Assembly (NCBI RefSeq): GCF_016106035.1
Contig: NZ_JADKPZ010000015.1
Coordinates: forward strand, 1-56,541
Reading direction: 5' to 3'
From: Arcobacter vandammei
GTDB taxonomy: Bacteria; Campylobacterota; Campylobacteria; Campylobacterales; Arcobacteraceae
DNA length: 56,541 nt
The notes below the pieces were generated by a model, which did not search any database, was not told the DNA's origin, and saw only the letters and a program-made list of their open reading frames with translations. Both the position numbers and the translations under genes were made by a program. This document shows positions 9,086 to 17,416 of the stretch, piece after piece (within the stretch, counting starts at the first letter, position 1; each line of letters starts with the position of its first letter).

Positions 9086-9388
9086 TTACATGATTCTTAT
9101 TAGGTTAGTTCTTGCATTTTCAATAATAAAATCTAATGCTAGTTCAAGATTATCAAAAACTTCATCGTAGTCTATTTCAAAAAAACTTCCTTCAAATTTC
9201 CATATATTTTCATCTGGAACATAGTATAGACTTCCTGCGTAAAACTCTCCATCTGAAATTGCAAATTTTGTTTCAGATTCTTTTCTAATCTCATATCTAT
9301 TACTTTTAAATATTTTTGAATAGATGTATCCTTGTTCATAGTTAGTTATTTCAAGATTTTTTAAATCTTCAACGGTTTTTACTTCCAA
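9086..9388 (-). CDS. Small acidic protein of unknown function
   Basis: This 100-residue protein rich in Glu, Asp and aromatic residues (SLYYVPDENIWKFEGSFFEI) matches no family I recognise. The start is taken as the TTG at 9388 because a strong AAGGAG lies 6 nt upstream of it. Longer versions start inside the palindromic operator region and have no ribosome binding site. It sits 17 nt upstream of the recombinase gene on the same strand, so it may be cotranscribed and modulate that enzyme, but this is inferred from position only. A 33-bp inverted repeat at 9451-9483 lies in its promoter region. Confidence 0.6.
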   Translation of the reverse strand: MEVKTVEDLKNLEITNYEQGYIYSKIFKSNRYEIRKESETKFAISDGEFYAGSLYYVPDENIWKFEGSFFEIDYDEVFDNLELALDFIIENARTNLIRIM

Positions 9389-9450
9389 GTTTATCTCCTT
9401 AATATAGATATTTGAAATATATCTGAAATTATAGCAGAAAATAGCTATTT

Positions 9451-9483
9451 TATATACGGAAAATACTATATTTTCCGTATATA
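9451..9483. promoter_or_regulatory. Perfect 15-bp-arm palindrome, probable operator
   Basis: Arms TATATACGGAAAATA and its exact inverse are separated by 3 bp. A 12-bp half copy (TATTTTCCGTAT) recurs at 9626-9637. One copy sits in front of the small gene at 9388 and the other upstream of the truncated gene at 9746, so a dimeric regulator could control both divergent units. The rest of 9389-9745 is AT-rich with no further gene visible. Confidence 0.6.
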
Positions 9484-9745
9484 ATGAAGAATTCAATATT
9501 TTTTTTGCTGTTATTTATCTACATTATTAAAATATTAAATTTAACTTAAAAATAAAATGCTCTAAAAAGACATTTTGATGTATAATAATATATTCCTAAA
9601 CATAAAAGGCTTTTAATCAAAAGTATATTTTCCGTATTCTTTTAATTTTTACAATTTTTTGATATTTTTTTGCTTTTCTCTTTTTGTGTTGTACAATTTT
9701 ATCAATTCAATGCATTGGAAGATATTTTACGCCTAAAGGATAAAA

Positions 9746-9832
9746 ATGAATAATTTAAATGAGTCGATACAAAATTCTGACAACGAAGCAACAAAAAAAG
9801 ACAAAAATGTTTTTTTTAAAGCTTATTGTTGA
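9746..9832 (+). pseudogene. 5' end of an unknown gene, cut off by an IS21-family end
   Basis: An ATG with CTAAAGGA upstream opens a 28-codon frame (MNNLNESIQNSDNEATKKDK...) that runs into TGTTGA, apparently the terminal sequence of the IS21-type remnant, where it stops. The good ribosome binding site, the leader with an operator half-site and the abrupt end argue for a real gene beheaded by the insertion. Because no replication gene is seen in the window, it might have been a plasmid replication or regulatory gene, but the remaining codons do not show this. Confidence 0.4.
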
Positions 9833-10322
9833 GACGCATGCACTTGGCCACACAAATGCATAAACATTTGGCCAGTTGAATAGTTAAAAAGTATTCTTGG
9901 TGTATTGTAACATAAGTGGCCAAATGTTTTTATTTTTTTGCTAAATATTCTCTCATAGAACTACCTTTTAATTCCAATTTATGTGCAGTATGAATAAGTC
10001 TATCCATCATTGCATCGGCTATTGTTTCATTTCCTAAATATGCATGCCAATCTTTTATTGGAAGTTGAGCTGTTATAATTATTGAACCATTAAATACTCT
10101 ATCTTCTATAATTTCAAATAAATCATTTACTTCATCAGGTCTTAAAGCAGATACTCCAAAGTCATCTAGAAGTAAAAGTTTAAATTTTGAGATTTTTGCT
10201 AAAGTTTTTGTATAATTTCCTGCCATTCTTGAAACTCTAATTTCTTCAAGTAAGTTTGAAACTCTATAATACTTTGTTGTATATCCTAAATCAATTGCTC
10301 TTCTTGCAAGACATTCTATCAA
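9828..10322 (-). mobile_element. IS21-family remnant (istB-side end)
   Basis: The remnant contains the 3' part of istB and the adjacent end of the element. The end carries three TGGCCA motifs (9845-9850, 9869-9874, 9917-9922); two of them form 13-bp inverted arms AAACATTTGGCCA at 9862-9874 and 9917-9929. Multiple repeated transposase-binding motifs are usual at IS21 ends. istA and the start of istB are gone; the element is broken at about 10322 by fusion to an IS4-like fragment. Confidence 0.65.
9930..10322 (-). pseudogene. istB: IS21-type helper ATPase IstB, C-terminal part
   Basis: About 130 codons of the C-terminal part of an IstB/DnaC-like ATPase remain. Walker B is clear (LLLLDDFGVSALRPDE), followed by the IstB hallmarks DRVFNGSIIITAQLPIKDW and ADAMMDRLIHTAHKLELKG. 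The N-terminal domain and Walker A are missing because the gene is interrupted at about 10322, where an IS4-like transposase fragment begins on the opposite strand. Full IstB proteins are about 240-250 residues. Without Walker A and IstA it is inactive. Confidence 0.88.
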
Positions 10323-10323
10323 T

Positions 10324-11058
10324 ATGATAAATAGAGCTTTGAATGCAGGAATATATGCTGATTATCTTCTTGTAGATAGTTGGTATGCAAAACCAAATTT
10401 TATCAATGAAGTCAAACAAAATGGTCTTGATGTGATTGCAAGAGTTTCAAAATCAAACAAAATTTGGCAATTTATAGGGAATTCAAAAACCCTTGAATCA
10501 CTTTATAATCAAACTAAACATCATAAATGTTCAAAACTAGGTAACTATAATTCTATCAAATATAGCTATGTTTCTGCTATTGTTACTCATAAAACACTTG
10601 GAAAAATCAAAATAGTTTTTATAAAAACAAAAGATAATCTTATACCAATAATTTCTACAAATATAATTTTATCAGATATAGAAATTATCAATACATACAA
10701 AAAACGATGGAATATAGAACAAGGATATAAAGATTTGAGAGAATATTTTCAATTTGGTAAAGAGGAGAATCGAATTTATGAAGCTTTAATAGCTAGAATA
10801 ACTCTATCATTCCTTGCTTATAATCTAACAAGCTACATTAACCGAATCAATAATGAACCACAAACATTAGGAGAACTTTTCAGAAATTTAGAGTGTCAGC
10901 TTGAAACCCTTGCAATTTCGATGGAACTATTTATAAAAATATTAGAACAACTAGTTCAAGCCCAAGAAATTGTCAAGAGAAATAAAGATTTGGAACAGAT
11001 TATCCTAATGCTCAGGGTTTACACTAAAAAACAGTTAGGTTTTATCTGCGAAAGTTGA
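10324..11058 (+). pseudogene. IS4-type transposase, 3' fragment (copy 1)
   Basis: This is the C-terminal 244 codons of a DDE_Tnp_1/IS4-type transposase. Visible are the second catalytic Asp region (LLVDSWYAKPNF) and the conserved Y-(2)-R-(3)-E-(6)-K signature in YKKRWNIEQGYKDLREYFQF. The N-terminal half with the first Asp is missing; the sequence is joined to IS21 DNA at about 10322. The ATG at 10324 is simply the first Met of the remnant. After the stop, the sequence continues into the probable IS end (GCGAAAGTTGAGTAATTA, about 11049-11066), which recurs inverted at 16340. Confidence 0.85.
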
Positions 11059-11151
11059 GTAATTAATTATAAGATTTATATTATATTTATAATAATAAAT
11101 ATATAATAGAAGCTTTATTTACAAGTTTAAAAAGAGTTCTTGAGAGAGATT

Positions 11152-12063
11152 ATGGAATTTAAAAAACCAACCATTTTAGTTGTTGATGATATGACAACAA
11201 CACTACTTTTACTTCACGATTTGCTAAAAGATACTTATGAAGTAAAAATTGCAAAAAGTGGCACAAAAGCTCTTGAAATTTTAGAATCACCAAATGATAT
11301 AGATTTGATTCTTTTAGATATTGAGATGCCTGATATTAATGGTTATGATGTTTGTAAAAGAATAAAAAACAATGAAACTATAAAAAATATTCCAATAATT
11401 TTTATAACAGGAAGAACAAGCCAAGAAGATGAAGAGTATGGATTAAACTTAGGAGCTATTGACTATATTACAAAACCATTTAACAAAGCTATTGTAAAAC
11501 TAAGAATAAAAAACTATCTTGATTTAAAAATTAAAAATGATATGCTTGAAAAATTATCTATGTATGATGGTTTAACAAATATTAAAAATAGAAGATATTT
11601 TGATGAAACTTTTAAAAAAACATTCAGTGAAATAAAAAGAGATAAAAAATCTTTAGCTGTTTTGATGATAGATATAGATTTTTTTAAACCTTATAACGAT
11701 AACTATGGTCATGGACAAGGAGATGAGACTTTAAGAAAAGTTGCAAAAGCTCTTGAAAAAACTATAAAAAGAGCATCTGATTTTGTTGCTCGTTATGGTG
11801 GTGAAGAGTTTGTAATTTTATTAAAAGATATAAACAAAGATGGTGTTGAAGCAGTTGCAAATAATCTTTTAAATGCTGTTCGAGAGTTAAAAATCACTCA
11901 TGAATTTTCAAAAATAGAAAACTATGTAACAGTAAGCATTGGAGCATCTTTTTACAACTCAAACTCTGATGTTACAAAACTAGAGTTACTGCTAAAAGCA
12001 GATGAAGCTTTATATAATGTTAAAAATAGTGGTAGAAATAATTTTGCAATCTTAGAGGTTTAG
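11152..12063 (+). CDS. Response regulator diguanylate cyclase (REC-GGDEF)
   Basis: This 303-residue cytoplasmic protein makes cyclic di-GMP under phosphorelay control. The REC domain (residues 5-125) has the acidic pocket at 12-13 (VDD), phospho-acceptor Asp56 (LLDIEMPD) and Lys108 (ITKPF). The GGDEF domain (about 135-303) has an intact active site GGEEF (216-220) and a product-inhibition I-site RASD (207-210) five residues before it. The ATG at 11152 follows GAGAGA; a TTG four codons earlier is less likely. The kinase gene starts 2 nt after its stop, so the two are translationally coupled and the kinase is the likely phosphodonor. Confidence 0.92.
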   Translation: MEFKKPTILVVDDMTTTLLLLHDLLKDTYEVKIAKSGTKALEILESPNDIDLILLDIEMPDINGYDVCKRIKNNETIKNIPIIFITGRTSQEDEEYGLNLGAIDYITKPFNKAIVKLRIKNYLDLKIKNDMLEKLSMYDGLTNIKNRRYFDETFKKTFSEIKRDKKSLAVLMIDIDFFKPYNDNYGHGQGDETLRKVAKALEKTIKRASDFVARYGGEEFVILLKDINKDGVEAVANNLLNAVRELKITHEFSKIENYVTVSIGASFYNSNSDVTKLELLLKADEALYNVKNSGRNNFAILEV

Positions 12064-12065
12064 TT

Positions 12066-15000
12066 ATGAAAAATTACTCTTTAAAGTATAAGTTTTTAGG
12101 TTTAATAATTTTTTTATTTTTAAGTTCATTTAGCTCTTTGGTTTATATTTTTTATGATTTTCAAAAAGAGAGATTAATTCATGCAAAAGATGACAATACA
12201 AATCAAATAGAGAATTTTTTTTATAAAACTATAGAAAAAAATCTAAAAAACTACTCTTTTGATATTAGTAAAAAATTTTTAGATGATTCTGATATGATAG
12301 AAGCATTTAAACAAAAAGATAAAAATAAGTTAGAACAATTAGCTTTCCAAAAATATAAGCATCTTACAATAAAAGATCCATATATAACTCAAATGAACTT
12401 TTTTTTAAAAGATGGTACACATTTTCTTCGTTTACACAAATTAGATTACTCTGGTGATAATTTAATAAACTCAAGACCTATGTTAAAAAAAGCACTTGAA
12501 ACACAACAAGCTCATTTTGGTTTTGAAAAAGGATTTACTGGTTTATCATATAGAGTTACAATACCTTTATTTGATGAAAACAATGAATTTTTAGGAGCTT
12601 TTGAAATAGGCACTTCTTTATCAAAAATAATGTACTCAGTAACTTTTTTCAATCATATTCAGGGTGCTATTTTTGAAAAAGATACAAACCAATTTACAAA
12701 TTCTAATTTTCCTATTGATTCAAAATTCCTAGAATTAATAAAAGATTTCAAATATGAAAAAGTAAATCGAGATATTGTGTTTGACAATAAACATTTGACT
12801 CTACAATTTTTTAATTTAACTTCATTAGATGGTGAATTTTTGGGAAACTTTATATTTGCTCATGATTTAACTCAACACTATACAGATTTTGAAAATAGAT
12901 TAACAAAGATTTTTTTAATATCTTTATTTACAATTTTTATTATTTATTTGCTAATTCTTTATATTTTTAATCTATTTTATAAACAAATCTCTATTCAAAA
13001 AAATAGAGCAGAAAAGATATTAGACTCTTCAAATAGTATAGTAATAGTTACAAAAAATGGAAATGAGCTAATCCAAGTAAACACATCTTTTTCAAACTTC
13101 TTTAATTTTAAATCTATTGATGAATTTAAACAACATTATAGATGTATTTGTGACCATTTTATAGAAGAAGCAGGTTATTTAAAAACAAAAATGGGAAACT
13201 TGTTTTGGGTAGAATATATTTATACTCATCCAAACAAAACTCACTTTGCTAAAATAAAAAAAGATGTAAATACACATATTTTTAAAGTTTATGCAAAAAG
13301 ATTAGATGAAAAAAGTTTAAACAATAATGAATATGTAGTTACATTTGAAGATATTACTCAAGAGCTTGAAAATGAAGAGTTATTAAAACAGAGTTTAAAA
13401 TACAATCAAGCACTATTTGATAATACACCTGTTGCTATATTCTTATCTTCATCTAATAGAGTTATCTTAAATTTAAATAAAACTGCTTGTGAAATTTTTG
13501 GTTATACAAAAGAGGAGCTAATTAATCAAAGTTTTGAAAGAATTCACTTTTCAAAAGAGTATTTTGATAAATTCGCACTAGAGTATAAAAAATTTGAAAA
13601 CTCTATTTTAACAAATTTTGAGTTTCCTCTTAAACATAAAAATGGGAATACTATTTTTTGCTCTCTTTTTGGTACACCTCTTGATAATAGTGATTTATCA
13701 AAAGGATTTATTTGGACACTATTAGATATTACAGAGAAAAAACTTGCAGAAAAAGCTTTGATAAAAGAGAGAAATCTTTTTTCTAGTGGTCCAGTTGTGG
13801 TAGTTGAGTGGGAATTTGATAAAAATTGGCCTGTAAAATATATATCATCGAACTGTGAAACAGTTTTAGGATATACAAAAGATGAGATGCTTTCAGAAGA
13901 TTTTAATTATTCATCAATAATTCATAAAGATGATTTAGAAAGAGTTTCAAAAGAGGTTAGTTTTTATACAAAAGATAAAAACTCTTATGAGCAGTCTTAT
14001 AGAGTTCGTCTTAAAAATGGAGAGTATCGTTGGTTTTATGATTTTAACCAAGTAATAAAAAACTCTTCTGGAGAGATTGAAGCTATAAGAGGATATATGT
14101 TTGATCAAACTCAATTAAAAGAGAGTGAAATAATATTACAAAAAATGAATGAAGATCTAAAACTTCAAAAAGATATTGCACAAAAAGCAAATGAGTCAAA
14201 AAATCAGTTTTTGGCAAATATGAGTCATGAAATGAGAACTCCTATGAATGCAATTATAGGTTTAAGTGAACTTTTGGCGGATACAAAAATTGATGAAAAA
14301 CAGTATGATTTTATAAAAAAAATAAATACTTCTTCTAAACTACTTTTAGGAATTATCAGTGATATTTTAGATTTTTCAAAAATTGAAGCAGGTAATTTTG
14401 ATTTAGATTTAAAAGCTTTCTCTTTGGATAATTTATTATCTCAATTAAATGTAGTTTTTTCTCACATTGATAATTACAAACACATTGAACTATATTTTTA
14501 CAATAAATCAGGAAATCCAAAAATTGTTTTAAGTGATGAGTTAAGAATATTGCAAGTTCTAACAAATTTCATAAGCAATGCTTTAAAATTTACAAATAAG
14601 GGAAATATTACTTTAAAGATAGAACTTCTTGAAAAAATATCTGAAAATAGTGCAAAAATAAGATTTAGTGTTCAAGATACAGGAATTGGAATGAGCAAAG
14701 ATGAAATTTCAAATCTATTTAAACCTTTTGTTCAAGCAGATAACTCTACAACTAGAAAATATGGGGGAACTGGATTAGGATTATCAATCTCGGAAAGAAT
14801 AGTAAACTCTTTGGGTAGCACAATAGAGGTACAAAGTCAAAAAGATGTAGGAACGGAATTTAGTTTTACTATAAATATGGAAGTTTTAGAGTGGTCAAAA
14901 GAAAATTTACTAAATAGTAAAAAATTTAAAATTTTGATAGTTGATGACCAAGAAATTTCAAGAGTAATATTAAAAGATATTCTAGAAAATTTTGATTATG

Positions 15001-16337
15001 TTACTTATGAAGCAAAAGATGGAATTGAATCAATAGAGATGGTAAAAGAAGCTGAAGCTTCAAATGAACCTTTTGATTTTATTCTTATGGATTGGAATAT
15101 GCCTAGATTAAATGGAAAAGAAGCAATTAAAAAAATTTATGAATTGTATAATCAAAAAGAGATTAAAAAAAATATTCCGTCTATTTTAATGGTTTCAGCT
15201 TACTCAAAAGATGAGATAAATTTGGATGATGTCCATATTGATAACTTCTTAACTAAACCTGTTACGAGTTCGACTCTTTTTGATGCCTTAGCACAGATAA
15301 AAAAAGGGATAGTAAAAGAGGTAAATTCTTCAGATATACATAAAGATGCTCCAAATCTTTTTGGTTTAAAAATTTTATTGGTTGAAGATAATGAAATAAA
15401 TCAAGAAGTAGCTTCAATGTTTTTACAAAAAGCACAAATTGAAGTAGATGTTGCAAACAATGGTTTAGAAGCGGTTGAAATATACAAAAAGAATCAAGGA
15501 AAATATGATTTAATTCTAATGGATTTACAAATGCCTATTTTAAGTGGTTATGATGCAACAATACAAATTCGTGAATTTGACAAAAATATTCCAATAGTTG
15601 CTCTTACTGCTGCTGCTATGATAGAAGATAAGGAAAAAGTACTAAAATTTGGAATGAACGATCACTTAAGTAAGCCAATAAATAGCAATGAGCTATATAA
15701 TACAATTATTAAATACTCAAAAAAAATAACTAAAAAAGACCTTATATTTTCTAAATCACAAAGTGATGAAAATATTGTTTTAGATTGGGAATTCTTAGAA
15801 AAATCTTTAAGTAATAAAGAACTAATAAATAAACTTTTAAATAAGTTTATTGAACAACTAAACACAGATTTTGCTTCTATTGTAGAAAAAGTTAGAGAAA
15901 ATAGTATTGATGCACCATCTTTAATTCATGGATTAAAAGGTGTTAGTGGAAATTTAGGAGCAAATTCTCTTTTTGAAATTTGCAAAAAAATAGATAGTAA
16001 ATTTAAAAACAAAAATGCAGTAAATTCAGTAGAAATTTCAACTTTAGAAGAAGAGATAGCAAAAGTTAAATTTGAACTAAAACATTTAGATAGTACAAAA
16101 AACCAATTAAATAAGGAAAATATAAATATTTTAAGCAAAATAGAGTTCAAAGAGCTTATAAATAGTATAAAAAAAGATTTAAAAGATGGTAGTGTAATCC
16201 TTGAAGAAACTTTAGAAAAACTATACTTAAATTTAAAAAATAGATTAAGCAATCAAGATATAAAAACTTTAAAAGATTTTATTGATGATTTTGAATACTC
16301 TAAAGCTTTAGATATTTTAGAAAAGTTGGATGTTTAA
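12066..16337 (+). CDS. Hybrid sensor histidine kinase with two receivers and HPt
   Basis: This membrane-bound kinase has 1423 residues. TM1 is about 8-29, an extracytoplasmic Cache-like sensor follows to about 275, and TM2 is about 282-304. Three PAS/PAC-like segments come next (about 315-435, 436-565, 570-695), then HisKA with His721 in NMSHEMRTPMN, and HATPase_c with the N-box (NFISNALKF), G1 (DTGIGM) and G2 (YGGTGLGLSIS). REC1 has Asp1009 (LMDWNMP), REC2 Asp1153 (LMDLQMP), and the HPt domain His1288 (LIHGLKGVSGNLG). It therefore carries a complete internal His-Asp-His relay, probably feeding the cyclase encoded just upstream. It ends a few bases before an inverted IS4-like end, so the two-gene unit looks like IS cargo. 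Confidence 0.93.
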   Translation: MKNYSLKYKFLGLIIFLFLSSFSSLVYIFYDFQKERLIHAKDDNTNQIENFFYKTIEKNLKNYSFDISKKFLDDSDMIEAFKQKDKNKLEQLAFQKYKHLTIKDPYITQMNFFLKDGTHFLRLHKLDYSGDNLINSRPMLKKALETQQAHFGFEKGFTGLSYRVTIPLFDENNEFLGAFEIGTSLSKIMYSVTFFNHIQGAIFEKDTNQFTNSNFPIDSKFLELIKDFKYEKVNRDIVFDNKHLTLQFFNLTSLDGEFLGNFIFAHDLTQHYTDFENRLTKIFLISLFTIFIIYLLILYIFNLFYKQISIQKNRAEKILDSSNSIVIVTKNGNELIQVNTSFSNFFNFKSIDEFKQHYRCICDHFIEEAGYLKTKMGNLFWVEYIYTHPNKTHFAKIKKDVNTHIFKVYAKRLDEKSLNNNEYVVTFEDITQELENEELLKQSLKYNQALFDNTPVAIFLSSSNRVILNLNKTACEIFGYTKEELINQSFERIHFSKEYFDKFALEYKKFENSILTNFEFPLKHKNGNTIFCSLFGTPLDNSDLSKGFIWTLLDITEKKLAEKALIKERNLFSSGPVVVVEWEFDKNWPVKYISSNCETVLGYTKDEMLSEDFNYSSIIHKDDLERVSKEVSFYTKDKNSYEQSYRVRLKNGEYRWFYDFNQVIKNSSGEIEAIRGYMFDQTQLKESEIILQKMNEDLKLQKDIAQKANESKNQFLANMSHEMRTPMNAIIGLSELLADTKIDEKQYDFIKKINTSSKLLLGIISDILDFSKIEAGNFDLDLKAFSLDNLLSQLNVVFSHIDNYKHIELYFYNKSGNPKIVLSDELRILQVLTNFISNALKFTNKGNITLKIELLEKISENSAKIRFSVQDTGIGMSKDEISNLFKPFVQADNSTTRKYGGTGLGLSISERIVNSLGSTIEVQSQKDVGTEFSFTINMEVLEWSKENLLNSKKFKILIVDDQEISRVILKDILENFDYVTYEAKDGIESIEMVKEAEASNEPFDFILMDWNMPRLNGKEAIKKIYELYNQKEIKKNIPSILMVSAYSKDEINLDDVHIDNFLTKPVTSSTLFDALAQIKKGIVKEVNSSDIHKDAPNLFGLKILLVEDNEINQEVASMFLQKAQIEVDVANNGLEAVEIYKKNQGKYDLILMDLQMPILSGYDATIQIREFDKNIPIVALTAAAMIEDKEKVLKFGMNDHLSKPINSNELYNTIIKYSKKITKKDLIFSKSQSDENIVLDWEFLEKSLSNKELINKLLNKFIEQLNTDFASIVEKVRENSIDAPSLIHGLKGVSGNLGANSLFEICKKIDSKFKNKNAVNSVEISTLEEEIAKVKFELKHLDSTKNQLNKENINILSKIEFKELINSIKKDLKDGSVILEETLEKLYLNLKNRLSNQDIKTLKDFIDDFEYSKALDILEKLDV

Positions 16338-16339
16338 TA

Positions 16340-16575
16340 TAATTACTCAACTTTCGCACATAAAACCTAACTCTTTTTGAGTGAAAGCACTTATAACTAC
16401 GATAATTTGAAGTAAATCTTTATTTCTCTTGACAATTTCTTGGGCTAACTAGTTGTTCTAATATTTTTATAAATAGTTCCATCGAAATTGCAAGGGTTTC
16501 AAGCTGACACTCTAAATCTCTAAAAAGATTACCTAATGTTTGTGGTTCATTCCAAAAACCATAAGCTAATTAATA
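16340..16575 (-). pseudogene. IS4-type transposase, 3' fragment (copy 2, inverted)
   Basis: The minus strand repeats the last about 220 bp of the IS4-like transposase at 10324-11058, including the segments encoding LECQLETLAISMELFIKILE and the terminal AAGTTGAGTAATTA. It has small indels and substitutions, and so no open frame. It begins within a few bases of the kinase stop codon. With copy 1 it brackets the two-component cassette in inverted orientation, both 3' ends facing inward. Confidence 0.85.
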
Positions 16576-16605
16576 TCTCGTTTTCAAAGTTTAATATGCT
16601 TACAT

Positions 16606-16631
16606 CCTCTCCTTAAAAGAAGAGGTTTTTT
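16606..16631 (+). terminator. Probable rho-independent terminator
   Basis: A hairpin CCTCT...AGAGG is followed by six T on the plus strand. It lies between the plus-strand kinase cassette and the minus-strand repressor gene, so it would end plus-strand transcription. Confidence 0.55.
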
Positions 16632-16652
16632 GCATTAAGAGGATAAATCCTA

Positions 16653-17321
16653 TCACACCAACCCAACTTTGCCAACAACCTTACCTAAGATTTGAATAGT
16701 ATCAAGTTCACTATTTTGTATTATTTCACTATTATAGTTTTTATTATCACTTATTAACTCTATTGAGCCATCTAATTTTAAAGATACTCTTTTTACTAGT
16801 AATCCTATATTTGTTGAAATAATAAATATTCCACCTTTTGAAATATCTGTATTATTTTTTTCAAATAAAATTACTTCTTTATTTAGCAGTGTTGGTTCCA
16901 TTGAATCACCTATAACATTTAATGCAATTATATATTCAGTATTTGAGTTGTTTGATTTATATAAAGAGTTTAATATCTTTTTATCAATATTTAGATACTC
17001 AAAATTCTCATCATAATTAAATCCACCACCTCCAGCACTTGCATTGATTTCATTAAAATATTTTATTCTTGAATATTTTTCTGTTTGTTCTTCTAGTGAT
17101 TTTGGTAATTGATCAAATAAAACCCAATTAATAGATATTTTTCTTATTGCACAAAACTTTGCTATCTCTTCATATGGAACAGAGTTTTTTTTCTTTAGAA
17201 TTGATAGAGATTGTTTTGAAAGATTTAAAGCAGCTGCTACATCTTTATCAAATACTCTTTTATTATCTAATTCATTTGATAATATATCTTTTATTTTATC
17301 AATAATCTCATTTATATCCAT
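16653..17321 (-). CDS. LexA/CI-type repressor, XRE HTH plus S24 peptidase
   Basis: This 222-residue self-cleaving repressor has an N-terminal helix-turn-helix (about residues 10-60; VAAALNLSKQSLSILKK). The S24 domain shows the cleavage site Ala96-Gly97 in NASAGGGG, nucleophile Ser140 in IGDSMEPTL and general-base Lys177 in LLVKRVS, so all self-cleavage residues are present. It is divergent from a Y-family polymerase gene, with a 19-bp palindrome 14 nt upstream of its own start. The expected role is to keep the polymerase silent until RecA-stimulated cleavage after DNA damage. Campylobacterota generally lack chromosomal LexA, so this would be a self-contained damage switch. Confidence 0.9.
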   Translation of the reverse strand: MDINEIIDKIKDILSNELDNKRVFDKDVAAALNLSKQSLSILKKKNSVPYEEIAKFCAIRKISINWVLFDQLPKSLEEQTEKYSRIKYFNEINASAGGGGFNYDENFEYLNIDKKILNSLYKSNNSNTEYIIALNVIGDSMEPTLLNKEVILFEKNNTDISKGGIFIISTNIGLLVKRVSLKLDGSIELISDNKNYNSEIIQNSELDTIQILGKVVGKVGLV

Positions 17322-17334
17322 ATTTTTTACCTTT

Positions 17335-17353
17335 AGTTAAATATTATTTAACT
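17335..17353. promoter_or_regulatory. Probable operator of the S24 repressor
   Basis: A perfect palindrome AGTTAAAT-ATT-ATTTAACT stands in the divergent promoter region between repressor and polymerase. A second, weaker match sharing the left arm (ATTAAATAT) lies at about 17391-17406, just before the polymerase ribosome binding site. Paired sites fit a repressor controlling both genes. Confidence 0.65.
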
Positions 17354-17416
17354 TTTTTATTCATATTTGCAATTATAATTATAATTCCTTTAATTAAATA
17401 TAATTTTGGGATAAAT

